DNA from: a virus
Reading direction: 5' to 3' (one strand)
Virus record (IMG/VR): IMGVR_UViG_3300030109_003595
Coordinates: 1-64,000 of that record
DNA: 64,000 nt
The notes under the pieces are model-generated. The model did no database searches. It saw nothing but the letters and a program-made list of their open reading frames with translations, and was not told where the DNA came from. Each line of letters opens with the position of its first letter. The stretch's first letter is position 1. Positions 15,522-27,000 of this stretch are shown here, one piece after another. Both the position numbers and the translations under genes were made by a program.

Positions 15522-15859
15522 GTGTGAATTATACCATTAGGATGGCTACTCATAAAACTAGGTTGTGCAGGGAAGAAGTCCGGCAAGTCTGTTATAACGA
15601 CATTTCCCTCTGCTGCTAGTACAGTAGCAGGTAAGTCTAACAAAGCCTGTCTGTATTCTCCTAACTCTGTTTTCTGTGAGTCTGTGAGTGCATTATAGAG
15701 TAAGGGTTTAGATTGATAGTAATCCACATACCTCTCCATTACCGAATCCCTAGAAGCCCTTAACTTATCATAAGAGTGTTCCACACTCATAATTACATCG
15801 CTTGCTCTACATGTCGTTCCATCTACTGCGCTCCATACATTCTCTCCCATAATTATCAT
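15518..15859 (-). CDS. Tail-fibre assembly-like protein, 113 aa
   Basis: The gene directly follows the 2711 aa fibre with an ATGA overlap (start 15859; a second ATG at 15850 is possible). The segment LTDSQKTELGEYRQALLDLP resembles the YRQ.LRDLP signature of phage fibre-assembly chaperones and fibre-tip proteins, which help trimeric fibres fold or sit at their tips. Its stop (15518-15520) overlaps the HMG-CoA lyase stop from the opposite strand. The position right after a fibre gene supports the role. The match is a short motif only. Confidence 0.55.
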   Translation of the reverse strand: MIIMGENVWSAVDGTTCRASDVIMSVEHSYDKLRASRDSVMERYVDYYQSKPLLYNALTDSQKTELGEYRQALLDLPATVLAAEGNVVITDLPDFFPAQPSFMSSHPNGIIHT

Positions 15860-18800
15860 CTCCTCTCAAAATACGCTGTAAACCTAGCAGGTCCAATTTG
15901 CGTAGCGTTAGAATAACTGGTCGGTGACTCTACTCTTATGTTGAAAGTGTCTCCCTCATCAAAATCAATATCGTAGTTAGTCTTAGACATGATGAATGCA
16001 TTACCACCACTACCACTAGCGTTACCTGTCATCGGGTCATTTAGTCCCGATTGATTCTTGAATATATCTATACTCATATTGGTGCTATTTGTCCTAGAGT
16101 TTTTGTTACCAAAGTGAATGTATAGTGCCTTAAGGGTACAATCGCATCCTAGAGGCATACCGAAATCCACACCGCTTGATGACTTGGTAGTGTTCTGTGC
16201 CCCGTTACCATATGAGAATGAGAATCCATTTGAGTTACCTGCTGTAGCAGGGCCAAGATAGTCATCTGACTCCTCACCGAAAATCATAAACGAATCTGTG
16301 GAAGAACCACCACCACTTGCATTTTCCCAAGCAACACCACTTCCTGTTGAAGTTAGAACTTGACCATCAGAACCTTGACCGCCATTTACTTTAATATTTT
16401 CAGCATCTACTAATCCAAAGTATGCGTTTTTATATTTGAGAGATGAAGTTCCTAAGTCTATATCATTATCACTAACTGGATTTACTGCATTGTTTATGAT
16501 TTTAATTTGATTAGCACCTGCTACTCTAAATCTTACTTCGTTATCAGTATCAAATTGAATCTCATTATCTGCATCTCTACCAACTTTTAATGACGCATTC
16601 AATACAGAAGTAATACCTGTTTGTGCAGCAGTTACCGCTACATCATTTGCATTTGCAGTTATACCAGTTCCACCAATAACATTGACTGTTACTGCTCCAC
16701 TGCTTCCGCCACCTGTTAATCCAGTTCCTGCGGTGACTCCTGTAATATCGCCTACGGGTATGTCAGTCCAAGACAATGTTCCACTACCGTTTGTGACAAG
16801 CACTTGATTTGCACTACCATCTGCGTTTGGCGTAGTTCCGGGGAATGTGAGAACCTCTCTCCTTGCTCCCCAATTGCCGCTATTTTCATCGGCCTCCCCT
16901 GTCCTAAAGTAAAGAGGCTCAGTATCAACGCTAGTACTACCTGCGTCTGCGGCAGAGAATAACTGCCATGCCCTGTAATTGTCAGACCATCCCTTCATTG
17001 TGAGAATAGAATCCCAAGCATTAGTAGCGTTTGTAACATCGTCTGAGAATGTGAAGGTTGCAGATTTGTCTGCAAACTCTGTCGGTGTCATTTCGGAACT
17101 TGTTGTTGCTCCCTCGTTCCTTGCATCCCTGATTCTTATCTCCGATACATTGTCGCCTATCCATGTCTTTACTCTACCCATCGTGGTCTTACGAGTAGTA
17201 CCACCTGCTCCGTCATCTATAATGAGTAAATCTGCATCTTGGATACTTGCACCTATATCTGTAAGGCCATCAACATCCAAATCAAGAGTCACGCCACCGC
17301 TTGAACCACCACCCGATAGCCCCGTTCCGGCAGTTACGCCAGTAATGTCTCCAGAACCACCACCACTCACCGAAGCAAAGGAGAGTGTACCACTGCCATC
17401 TGTCTGTAACACTTGGTTAGCATCACCGTCTGATGTGGGGAATGTGTATTCTCCATTGAATGTAATCGCACCGCCACTTGCTACACCTATCCTTACAGTG
17501 TCATTCGATACTATGTTGAAGTTGGAGTTGGTGAATGTCCCTACATTACCTGCATTGTTACCTACCTTGAGACCACCCTGTATCCCTGATGAGCCATCCT
17601 CTGCCATGATTCGTGCATCTTCATCCACTACGTGCAAAGTGTAAGAAGGACTTGTAGTGCCTATTCCGACTTTACCATCATGGGTTATCCTCATCCTCTC
17701 AGCAGGTGCGGCATCGGAAGTCGCACTCCTAGTTCCGAAGGTCATGGCGGCTTGATAACTACCTGTTCCGTTTTCCTCCGCCCCTATTCTCACCGAGGGG
17801 TTGGCATCGCTACTGAAATGGCTCAGACCGATGTGAACGCTTCCCTGTGTGCTACCACTCGTTCCCCCTGTGGTTGAGAATAGCGCAACGGTATCGTCAT
17901 TGGAAGAGCCTACGACATGAAGCAATTGGTCAGGACTCGTAGTGCCTATTCCGACATTGCCCTCCGAATTGATACGCATTCTCTCAAGGGAAGCAGTGTC
18001 ATCGGCTTGGTCATTAGGTGCAGTGAAGAATGTCAGATGCCCTCCCTTGTCATCAACCGAATGGTCTTGAGAAGCATAAGCAGCGATACCTGCTGATGCC
18101 TCTGTTGCTCTTGAAGGCGCATTACCATCCTTACCATCAAAACCAATCGCACCGAGTAAATCACCGGAAGCGACAGTTGTAGTGTTTCTGATGATTGTCA
18201 GACCGTCGTTGAAATCCCCACCATTATGGTATAGTGTTAGAGTGGTCAATGGGTGCGAACCACCATTGTTCACGGCCAACTTACCATCTATCATTGTCAT
18301 ACCACAAGTGTTCGATGCATCTTGGGCTTTGCTTGATGATGAGTACCTGAACTCCATGTATCCGCCTTTGGCAGTCGCACTGTGGTCTTGCCTCGCTTTA
18401 GCAACAATAGCAGCAGATGCCTCAAACACACTGCTTGGTACATTGCCATCAGTCGAATCGAAACCAATGCCTCCGAGTATGTCGTTGTTGCCAGTTGTTG
18501 AGTCGGCTCTGACGACCATTATTCCGTTGTCACCATCAACACCAGTATGGTCAACCTGTAGTTTATTCAACGGACTCGTAGTGCCTATTCCGACATTACC
18601 CGAAGAATCAATCCTCATTCTTTCATTACTACCCGCAGTAAAGAACCTAACATTCTGATAAGATGCAGAATTGTTTCCACCATCATCAGCATACAAATCT
18701 AGGTTAAAGTCCGACTTGATTGAGCCGACAGAACCGCTAGTGTCAAACTTGAGATAGCCTGAACCGCTTGTCAGATGAAGCGGTGAACCGGGGCTTGAAG

Positions 18801-21800
18801 TGCCTATTCCGACATTACCATCAGCAGTAATAACCATCTTCTCAGTGAGGCTTGCACCCGAAGCATCTCCTTGAGATGTAAAGAACTCAATCGCACCATC
18901 GAAGTGTCCGGGGTCATTCGGGTCGCTGGTGATACCACGAATCTCAGCGACAGTGGTGACTTCTTGGCTGTTCTCGTTCATGGCAAATTGTAGTTTGCCT
19001 AAGACAAACTCGGTTGTTCCACCGAAGAAGTTGTTGGCATCGAACTGTGCCATCTGTATAATACCGGGTTGGCCCGATGTCCTACCGGAGACTCTTATCT
19101 GTGGGTCTGCCGCCCCTGTTCCTGTGTTAGCAGATGATGGTGCGGCAGTACCCGCATAACCCGTTCCATCCGTATCGTTGAACTCGCCTATCTTAATTCC
19201 GCCCCTTACGGCTAGTGAGTCAGTTGGACTCGAAGTGCCTATTCCCACATTACCTGCTGAATCAATCCTCATTCGTTCTGTGCCTGTCGTCGTGGCATCG
19301 TTAGCCGCAGACCAAAATCTGATGCTGGTAGCCGCATTGACAGCGGTTGACCCACCACCGATATTCACGATGTTATCTGTCCCATCCGAATCACCGACAA
19401 CCAAACCAATTGGTTCTTCGGCGTTGTGATAATGCGGAGTGGCGAACCTACCATACTTTCTTGTATCATTTGTCAAAGTAGCGGCATTCACATCTGCCCC
19501 CATTTGTATAGCGATGCCCGAACCTGTATTCACATCGAGTAATGCTTCGGGCGCAGTAGTGCCTATTCCAACATTACCTGAGAAGTAATTCTTTGTCTCA
19601 CCAGTAACATATAATCCCCAAGGATTAGTTACGTTACCTGCACCTTGCCAATCAAGATACATGAGATAACCAGTTCCCGTTGTAACTGAATCATCATTAT
19701 GGTCTATTGTGAATCTACCACCGAATAAATCTCCTGTTGATATTGAATTGCTATTACTACCTTCAATATCTACTTGGTTATATGAACCGTAAACATTTCC
19801 TACATCGCTTTCCCTGTCATTATTTACTTCAATGTAGTTATATTCAGCATAGGAATTGGTGTTAACTCCAGTCTTTGCTATTCTTATATCGCTATAATGA
19901 CCAACCAGAGAAGTTACAGTAGCACTAGCATGAGTCATGTGAGAGTTCACAGAAGTTTGAACCCCTCTTAATGAATGAATGGTTTGTGCAGTTGAAGGTT
20001 CATACTCTTGATATGATTGAACAGCATATTGTCTGTTAGCATCACCGCTTTGTCTTTGGTCAATGTAAATACCTGCCATCTCTATTTCAGCGTTAGCAGC
20101 ATCACCAGCAGTTGATGAGTTATCTTGGTCAATATAAATTGCATAATGCTCATTATCCTGACCGGGAGTATTAGTTCCTGATGAATCATAATCAATGAAT
20201 ATACCAGCAGAAGCCGTTGCATCTGTAGCAGAATCTACGTTTCTATCAATGTGTATTCTGCCTGTTAAGTCATATTCTCCATAATGCACTAAGTTTGCTA
20301 CTGTATCACTCTTACCAATTTCAACAGGTTGTCCTGTATTGTATTGTAGATGTATTGAACCGCTATCTGTTTCAATTTCATTAGTGCTTCTTAGTTTAAT
20401 ATTACCCATTGTTATTGCAGTAGCGGTTATAGTGCCATCAACATCTAATTCTGAACCGGGACTCGTAGTGCCTATTCCAACTCGGTTTGCTGATGAATCA
20501 ACAACTAAAGTATCTGTATCCCAAATTAAATCCCCTGTCCCACCAGTAAGGGCGGTTAAAGTTCCAAGTGAAGTAATCGCTGATTGCGCAGCACCTGTGA
20601 CAGTCGCCGCAGTACCGCTTACGTTTCCTGTTACATCTCCTGTAAGCCCACCTACGAATGTGCCTGTCACAGTACCTACCTTGAAGTCCTCAAAGGCAGA
20701 GCCGTGCTTCAGTTCCATTCTGTTGTCTGTCGTGTTGTATTGGAATGTGATGTCGTCTCCTGACCCTCCCTCCAGTGTCAGACCAGTACCATCAACAACC
20801 TCAGCGGTTGCGTTTCCACTACCGAGAACTATGTTCTTGTCTTCAACAGTCATGGTTGCTGTGTTGAGTGTGGTGGTCGTGCCACTCACGATTAGTTTGT
20901 TGTGGATGGTGACATCACCTGTCGAACCGCTAACTGTGAGAGCATCTGAGTACGAGTTGTGAGTGGTGTTGGATGACCCTCCTGCTGGAGCATATTGGAG
21001 TTTCAGGTCTCCTCCACTTGCAGTTCCAGTACCAGCACCACCACCTAACTTCAGGACACTGCCCGCTGTGTCATTGCTACTGGTGGGTGCTGGGACAAGG
21101 TAGTTGGTATTCTGACCGAAGTACATGTCTCCGCCGAATCCCTCCAACCAAGTGTCACTACCGCTCTTGAGAAGCAATTGCTTAGTTCCAGTAGCATCAC
21201 GTAAATCACCAACTCCTGCACCGATAACCACGTTATCGCTACCACTGGTGACGTTCTGTCCAGCGTTTCGCCCAATGAATATATTGTCATCACCACCTTG
21301 TAGAGAATCTCCCGCATCATTACCTATGGTGACATTGAAGTCGCCAGTCGTGATTGACATTCCTGCATCTTCACCTATCGCAACGTTCCCACGACCAGTG
21401 GTTATGTCCTGCCCAGCATAGTAGCCGATTGCTACGTTCTTGTATCCACTGGTCACCTCCATCATCGGTTGGTATCCTATACCCACATTGTGGTTACCAG
21501 TGTTGTTTCCAGTGGTCGATGACCCCTCTACTGCTGTGTATCCTATACCGATGTTGTAATCTCCATCCATGTATAATCCTGATTGCACACCCAAGAATAT
21601 GCCCCCAGTCATGTCGATGGAGGTGGCGCTGCCCGCCAATGCTCCAATTGCTATGTTATTACTGCCAGTGGTCAAAGCGTCGAGCGCTCTGTCTCCTATC
21701 GCTACGTTAGTGCTACCAGTCGTGATTGACTCCATGGCTTGGTATCCGACCGCTATGTTGTCCTGACCTGTGGTGTATTCTCTTGCTGCTTGATATCCTA

Positions 21801-23991
21801 TGCCTATATTTCTAACACCAGTGTTATTAGAGGCAGTGGTAGAACCATGAACTGCTTCAAAGCCCAAAGCGATATTGAAACCACTACCCATGTATAGACC
21901 TGCTTCACGACCAATTGCGATATTGTCAGACAAGTCTGTGTCAGTAGAACCCATGCTATTGAATCCTAGTGCAACATTGTAATCACCACCAGTTATAGTG
22001 TCCATTGCAGTAGCACCGATAGCAACGTTACCCATGGTTGACTGTCCAGCGTATAGAGAACGATATCCGATTGCTACATTCTTGTCGCCACCCGTTATCG
22101 CTGTTGCAGCCTCATATCCAAGTGCGACGTTGTGGTCAGCACCAGTATGTACGAAGAGTGTCTTGTATCCTATACCGATATTATCCTGACCAGTATTGTC
22201 GTTCGGTGCAGTAGAGCCTCTTGTTGCGAACTCACCAATCCCTATGTTATTGCCGTTCGCTCCCATGTAGTATCCAGCACTCTTACCAATTGCTACGTTA
22301 CTACTGCTCGTATTCTTCGCACCTCTCATGGTATTAGGGCCAATGGAGACGTTATCCGAGCCAGTTGTGTGTTGATGGAGGGCATGTTGCCCAATAGCGA
22401 CGTTATCATCTCCGGTAGTGAGCGTATCTAGTGCATTATATCCGACAGCAACGTTGCTACTACCCTCTGTTAGTGCGGTTAGCGTCAATTGCCCCAATGC
22501 TACGTTATCTGACCCCGTAGTGACTGCGTTCATCGTCGGTGAGCCAATCGCAATGTTATTCGTACCAGTGTTATCGGCTTTGGTGGAAGAACCAGTCATG
22601 GAGTTATCACCAATGGCTATATTCTCATTGCCCTTCATGCGAAGTCCAGCATGCTGACCTATGAATACTGAAAGGTCTATACCTGAATCCGTATCACCAC
22701 CTGCTTCCACACCTATGAGCACATTCTTACTACCCGTAGTGATATCATATCCCGCTTGGTCTCCGATTGCTATATTGTGGTCTGCGCTTGTTATGATTCG
22801 CAATGCGTCTTTACCTATTGCCACGTTGTCTGTCGCACTGGTTAGTGAACCAGTGACAGGAGTACCACCGAAGTTGTTGATGAAGATTGAGTCATTAGAT
22901 ATGAGTACATCAGTGAGTCCGTTAAGAGCAGAAGCACCCCCTGAGGCTGTGGTGTCTATAGAGTCCTGCAAGTCGTCGAGAGTCATGTACTTCCATGAAG
23001 AGGCAGACTCGTCCCAAAGCAGAATCTTGTCATCAGTGGCATCCGTTGATTCAGTCAACTGAGTCAGATTTATCGGGTCATCCAAACCCACTGTGTCACC
23101 ACTGAGGGTTATCGGTGAGGACACTGCTAGGTTGGTATTAGCGCTTATGTCGACGCTTGCTAGGTAGTTGTAACTCTCTATCTTCTCCTTGATTGCGCCG
23201 GATGACATTATGTGGTCGTCAGCATCCACGAACTCAGTGCCTATGTCTATGTCATCGAAGGTATGTCCGCCGATTGTCATCGAACCCGCTTTGACATCCC
23301 CTGAAGTCTCGAACTTACCCGCTGACGACGCTGTTGGTGATGCCGTGCCGAGAGCGAGTGAGTAGATGTACGAACCTGCTGTGCCGCTAGCCTCGAACTG
23401 ACCCTCAACGTAAGCATCGTTTCCGTTCAGGGCAATCTTGGTGGGACTGGTTGCCCCTACCCTCAAGTCGTCTGTGAAGTATCCGCTACCGACTACGTGA
23501 AGGTCATAGGATGGTGTGCTAGTGCCTATTCCGAGTCTTTGAGTGCTACCATCGAACCTGACGTATTCAGTAGTACCTACTTTGATGACAACATCATCAT
23601 CTGGATTTAGTTGTATATTCGCGTCTGCCGTTATCAGAAGATTCTCAGGATTGCTAGCATCAGCACCAATTCTAGTGTCCGTGGAATCGAAGTTAATGTA
23701 TTTCTGCTGCGGTATCGTCATGTCATTGGTGAGAGTGACCTCACCATCGTTGCCCACTGTGAACTTAGTAGCACCATCTTCGGTGATTACGAAATTGCTA
23801 TTAGTATCATTGGTGTTGGTATCGAGATTGATGTTGACAGAGCCGAGTGAGTTGATTGCCAGTATCGAACTAGATGTACCGCTGATGTTACCGATAGTGC
23901 CTAGAGTGAGTACACCGTCTATTATCGAGGAGTCCTTGTTAGGTCCTTCTACGTCTAGTCCTTTCTTTACCCTGAATGTTTTCTCTGCCAT
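15856..23991 (-). CDS. Giant trimeric tail fibre, 2711 aa, with YadA-like head repeats
   Basis: The N-terminus (MAEKTFRVKKGLDVEG) is nearly the same as that of the next fibre upstream, suggesting a shared virion-attachment module. About 31 YadA-like units (pattern NVAIGxxA, roughly 14-22 residues each) occupy the region encoded at 21205-22830 and should form a left-handed beta-roll trimer. A TTTTLNTATMTVEDKNIVLG motif follows. The next 1000 residues carry repeated VGIGTTSP units typical of phage fibres, then two DITGVTAGTGL blocks and a C-terminal beta-rich tip. It probably binds the host cell surface. I see no C-terminal S74 self-cleaving chaperone; the small gene at 15518 may replace it. 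The start ATG follows GGTGAGGAA. Confidence 0.88.
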   Translation of the reverse strand: MAEKTFRVKKGLDVEGPNKDSSIIDGVLTLGTIGNISGTSSSILAINSLGSVNINLDTNTNDTNSNFVITEDGATKFTVGNDGEVTLTNDMTIPQQKYINFDSTDTRIGADASNPENLLITADANIQLNPDDDVVIKVGTTEYVRFDGSTQRLGIGTSTPSYDLHVVGSGYFTDDLRVGATSPTKIALNGNDAYVEGQFEASGTAGSYIYSLALGTASPTASSAGKFETSGDVKAGSMTIGGHTFDDIDIGTEFVDADDHIMSSGAIKEKIESYNYLASVDISANTNLAVSSPITLSGDTVGLDDPINLTQLTESTDATDDKILLWDESASSWKYMTLDDLQDSIDTTASGGASALNGLTDVLISNDSIFINNFGGTPVTGSLTSATDNVAIGKDALRIITSADHNIAIGDQAGYDITTGSKNVLIGVEAGGDTDSGIDLSVFIGQHAGLRMKGNENIAIGDNSMTGSSTKADNTGTNNIAIGSPTMNAVTTGSDNVALGQLTLTALTEGSSNVAVGYNALDTLTTGDDNVAIGQHALHQHTTGSDNVSIGPNTMRGAKNTSSSNVAIGKSAGYYMGANGNNIGIGEFATRGSTAPNDNTGQDNIGIGYKTLFVHTGADHNVALGYEAATAITGGDKNVAIGYRSLYAGQSTMGNVAIGATAMDTITGGDYNVALGFNSMGSTDTDLSDNIAIGREAGLYMGSGFNIALGFEAVHGSTTASNNTGVRNIGIGYQAAREYTTGQDNIAVGYQAMESITTGSTNVAIGDRALDALTTGSNNIAIGALAGSATSIDMTGGIFLGVQSGLYMDGDYNIGIGYTAVEGSSTTGNNTGNHNVGIGYQPMMEVTSGYKNVAIGYYAGQDITTGRGNVAIGEDAGMSITTGDFNVTIGNDAGDSLQGGDDNIFIGRNAGQNVTSGSDNVVIGAGVGDLRDATGTKQLLLKSGSDTWLEGFGGDMYFGQNTNYLVPAPTSSNDTAGSVLKLGGGAGTGTASGGDLKLQYAPAGGSSNTTHNSYSDALTVSGSTGDVTIHNKLIVSGTTTTLNTATMTVEDKNIVLGSGNATAEVVDGTGLTLEGGSGDDITFQYNTTDNRMELKHGSAFEDFKVGTVTGTFVGGLTGDVTGNVSGTAATVTGAAQSAITSLGTLTALTGGTGDLIWDTDTLVVDSSANRVGIGTTSPGSELDVDGTITATAITMGNIKLRSTNEIETDSGSIHLQYNTGQPVEIGKSDTVANLVHYGEYDLTGRIHIDRNVDSATDATASAGIFIDYDSSGTNTPGQDNEHYAIYIDQDNSSTAGDAANAEIEMAGIYIDQRQSGDANRQYAVQSYQEYEPSTAQTIHSLRGVQTSVNSHMTHASATVTSLVGHYSDIRIAKTGVNTNSYAEYNYIEVNNDRESDVGNVYGSYNQVDIEGSNSNSISTGDLFGGRFTIDHNDDSVTTGTGYLMYLDWQGAGNVTNPWGLYVTGETKNYFSGNVGIGTTAPEALLDVNTGSGIAIQMGADVNAATLTNDTRKYGRFATPHYHNAEEPIGLVVGDSDGTDNIVNIGGGSTAVNAATSIRFWSAANDATTTGTERMRIDSAGNVGIGTSSPTDSLAVRGGIKIGEFNDTDGTGYAGTAAPSSANTGTGAADPQIRVSGRTSGQPGIIQMAQFDANNFFGGTTEFVLGKLQFAMNENSQEVTTVAEIRGITSDPNDPGHFDGAIEFFTSQGDASGASLTEKMVITADGNVGIGTSSPGSPLHLTSGSGYLKFDTSGSVGSIKSDFNLDLYADDGGNNSASYQNVRFFTAGSNERMRIDSSGNVGIGTTSPLNKLQVDHTGVDGDNGIMVVRADSTTGNNDILGGIGFDSTDGNVPSSVFEASAAIVAKARQDHSATAKGGYMEFRYSSSSKAQDASNTCGMTMIDGKLAVNNGGSHPLTTLTLYHNGGDFNDGLTIIRNTTTVASGDLLGAIGFDGKDGNAPSRATEASAGIAAYASQDHSVDDKGGHLTFFTAPNDQADDTASLERMRINSEGNVGIGTTSPDQLLHVVGSSNDDTVALFSTTGGTSGSTQGSVHIGLSHFSSDANPSVRIGAEENGTGSYQAAMTFGTRSATSDAAPAERMRITHDGKVGIGTTSPSYTLHVVDEDARIMAEDGSSGIQGGLKVGNNAGNVGTFTNSNFNIVSNDTVRIGVASGGAITFNGEYTFPTSDGDANQVLQTDGSGTLSFASVSGGGSGDITGVTAGTGLSGGGSSGGVTLDLDVDGLTDIGASIQDADLLIIDDGAGGTTRKTTMGRVKTWIGDNVSEIRIRDARNEGATTSSEMTPTEFADKSATFTFSDDVTNATNAWDSILTMKGWSDNYRAWQLFSAADAGSTSVDTEPLYFRTGEADENSGNWGARREVLTFPGTTPNADGSANQVLVTNGSGTLSWTDIPVGDITGVTAGTGLTGGGSSGAVTVNVIGGTGITANANDVAVTAAQTGITSVLNASLKVGRDADNEIQFDTDNEVRFRVAGANQIKIINNAVNPVSDNDIDLGTSSLKYKNAYFGLVDAENIKVNGGQGSDGQVLTSTGSGVAWENASGGGSSTDSFMIFGEESDDYLGPATAGNSNGFSFSYGNGAQNTTKSSSGVDFGMPLGCDCTLKALYIHFGNKNSRTNSTNMSIDIFKNQSGLNDPMTGNASGSGGNAFIMSKTNYDIDFDEGDTFNIRVESPTSYSNATQIGPARFTAYFERR
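17654..23535 (-). repeat. Eight dispersed copies of a 17-bp fibre-gene repeat
   Basis: Near-identical copies of GTAGTGCCTATTCCGAC (+ strand reading) occur at 17654, 17939, 18578, 18797, 19232, 19556, 20465 and 23519. They encode the recurring VGIGTTSP-type segment. The surrounding DNA differs far more than these blocks do, so they are local islands of nucleotide identity inside one gene. Confidence 0.8.
21205..22830 (-). repeat. Tandem YadA-like beta-roll repeats (about 31 units)
   Basis: Counting the protein gives 29 clear units of the N-[VI]-x-[IVL]-G type and two degenerate ones without the leading Asn. Several units carry the same 5-residue insertion (GST..NNTG type), spaced about 4-7 units apart, giving a higher-order period. 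The DNA repeats are diverged, so this is an old protein repeat, not a recent expansion. Confidence 0.85.
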
Positions 23992-24016
23992 TTCCTCACC
24001 ATGATTTCACTTTCCA

Positions 24017-27000
24017 TCATATATCTAATAGTATTAATTGAGCACGTATGATAAACGTGTCAGCACTGTCGGCAGAGGAGGTGAAATTGACATCTATGTC
24101 AGTTCCGTCTCTTACTGCGCTTATGTCTCCGCTGGCTACATCACCAGAGGAGAGTACTGCGTAGTTGGTGTAGTGCACCTTATCGTCTGCCTGTATTTGA
24201 GTATCATGTCCATCCCACATTACGACTGTCTTGAATAGGTCCGTCGTATTGTCTGTCGTGTTGTACACCGTAGTTAGCACTTCAGCACCTCTGTACGCTG
24301 TGGTGTCTATCGTACCGACAGTGACAGAAGCACCGATGGCTATCTGACCTGAGGCTACCTGCACCGTCTTGATGTCTCCGTAATCAGAGGAGAACTGGGT
24401 GGATGTGACAGAACCAGTAGATGTGAGGTTTCTCATCTTCACGTCTCTGAGGTGGTTGGATGAGTCGTTGAGGTCCTTGTTAGCGTCAACAGTCAAAACC
24501 TTGTCAGCAGTGACCGCACCAGTAGGAACACTACTGGAGAGAGCAATACCATCTAGCACTGCTATCTCAGCAGTCGATATCGTAGTGCTATCTAGAGTAA
24601 ATGACGTGTCAGCCGAGAGAGCACCTGCTACGCTCAGGTCCTTGTTGAAGTTCCATCTATCTCCTGAACTGGCATAGATAAGCGTGGCGCTAGCACCGGC
24701 TACTGTCAGCCCAGCACCGTTAGCAGCAGCAGCATCAGCCGCATTCTTCGCTACGGTGATATTGAGGTCCTCTACTTCCAAGACGGCTGTGTTCACCGTG
24801 GTGGTATCACCATCGACCTGCAAGTCTCCCTTGATTACCACCTTGGAATGAGTGCCGTTTGCTAGGTCACCACCATCTAAGACCATCACGTCGATGAGGC
24901 TACCATCTGACTGCTGTGCCATCTGGAATGTGAGTCTTCCCTCTTCGTCACCATCGGTAGCACTCACCACGTCTGCTTTGATAGCAGCATATGTCGTGAT
25001 GGTCTGGCCATCATCGTCTCCCTTGAAGAGTATCTGACCGAGCACATCGTTAGTAGCACCTGCCGCACCCTTGTTCAACACGAAGTTTATGTTAGGACCA
25101 GATGTATTGTTAGCGGCATGAGTCAAAGTCAGGTTGGGTTGAGCACCGGCAACAGAAGACTGGAAGTAAGCCTCACCAGCAGACGAGTATATGGCGTAGT
25201 TATTTGCAGAACCTGTCGCTGAGAGTTGAAGGGCCTTGGAAGCAGAAGTAGTACCCGCTACGACTCCTGAAACTGATGTGTCTCTCTCTGCTTGTAGAGA
25301 CAGAGCAGTCAGGGACACACCATGTGCTGCGTCGTGTCCGTCTGCTACATCAAAGGCCTGTATGCTAGCACCTTTAATCTGGTCTCCTACACCACTCCCT
25401 TTGTCTACATCTTGTCTTCTAACGATTTGTAGATGAGGGTCAGTGTCAGAAGATGTGGTCTTGCCTGAGCCAGACTGCTCGCCTAGCAGCATCTTGTGCC
25501 CGTCGAGAGTGGCCTTGGCCTCACCGTCGAGTTGTGTGGTTGTGCTGCCCATCGTGACTAGCCTGTTCTCTGATTGGTTGTTCAAGGCTGATACAGTGCC
25601 TGCTGCTGATACCCAAGAAAGCACACCAGCGCTGGTTGATTGCAGTACCTTGCTGCTGCCCGGATACGCAGTGGGGAAAGTGTAGATGCTGTTGGATGCT
25701 GCTAGGTTTGCTGGTAATTTGAAACCTGTGAATCGTGTAGTACCTCCACTGTCCACCCCTTGGAACTTCAGTGAGACAGGGTTGAACTCGTGTGCTCCGC
25801 TTGAACCGTTTACAGTGTCACCCTTGTTGCCCAAGAGAGTCACGTCTCCCCCCTTCTCAATCTTGAAGACGCTCTGTTCGGCTCTGAATGGGTTGAAGAC
25901 GTTAGGGGCGTTAGTCCCTGAGTTCTTGTATCCTATGTCCTCATACGGCTTTGGATAGTATCCTATGGTAAACTCAGAGTTAGAACCGAGAAGCATACGA
26001 CCCATGGCCCAAGAGTCACCAGCACCACCAGTGTCTCCTATAGTGAGGACCGTACCTTGACCTACACCAGCCGCATCATCTGCGTTGTCTATGATTAGAG
26101 CACCAGACATCCCGCTGTAGTCGTTCCATTGACTGACGTAATCGTCTCCCTTCAAATCTGAAAAGAGTCTGGCCTCAGCATATGCTGCTGTACTGCTGCT
26201 ACTGGGACTTGTACCAGCACCAGCACCAGCACCGGTATCCAAACCATCTACTTGGAATCTAGTTGTGTTTTGCAGTGCATTTACTCTGGAGATGTAGCCA
26301 GTGGTTTTCGCTTTGAATACGGTAACTGTTGCGGCTGCTTGTGCAGAACCACCTATTGTAGTCCCGTCTATAGTACCGCTGTTGATATCGACATTCAGCA
26401 TGTCTGTGCTGTGGAAGTTGATATCAGGTGTATCACTGATGGTCATCACTGTGGCTAGGCTGTTGAGAGTGTTAGCAGCAGAACCTGCTGGGGTTGCCAC
26501 GTTGAACTTGATACTACCACCATCGGCAGTACCCTTACCCTGTCCGGCGGAGAGTATGATGTCTCCACCTGTACCTGCATTGTTAGTGCCCCCTGTTGGT
26601 GGAGAGCCTCCCTTTATCGTGAGGTTCACTGCGTTTGCATTCGCTGCTGAGGAGGTTTGTGTGATGGTGGTAGCCACAGCAGCAGCACCGGTGGTGATAG
26701 AACCGAAGCCACCTGCTAGATTCAACTCCTCACTGCTGTTGCTGGTCACGAGTTTGATGTAGGAGTGGTTTGCTGTGGCTATGTCCAGACCAGCAGCCTC
26801 GTCATCCCTGACCTTGAAGGTCATCGCCTCGCCGGTGGTGTCCAGCGTGTCGGTGACGAGGATTATGTCTCCATTACCGTTAGGTTCTATGTGTATATTA
26901 CCGTTAGCGGGTTGGGATGTTATCTTGGATACGTTGGGTGAGCCTGACACTGTGCTCAGGAGCAGCCCGTCAGTCAGTCCTAGCGTTCCAGCCGCTACTA

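Noticed and set aside
16979-17644. Long + strand ORF (221 aa) inside the 2711 aa fibre
   Set aside because: It is an antisense shadow. The fibre frame on the - strand has coherent fibre motifs, while the + product is low-complexity Pro/Ser/Val with no family.
21205-22830. Regular repeats resembling a CRISPR array
   Set aside because: The period follows a protein pattern (NVAIGxxA) in one open frame, and the DNA copies are diverged with no unique spacers. It is a YadA-like beta-roll.
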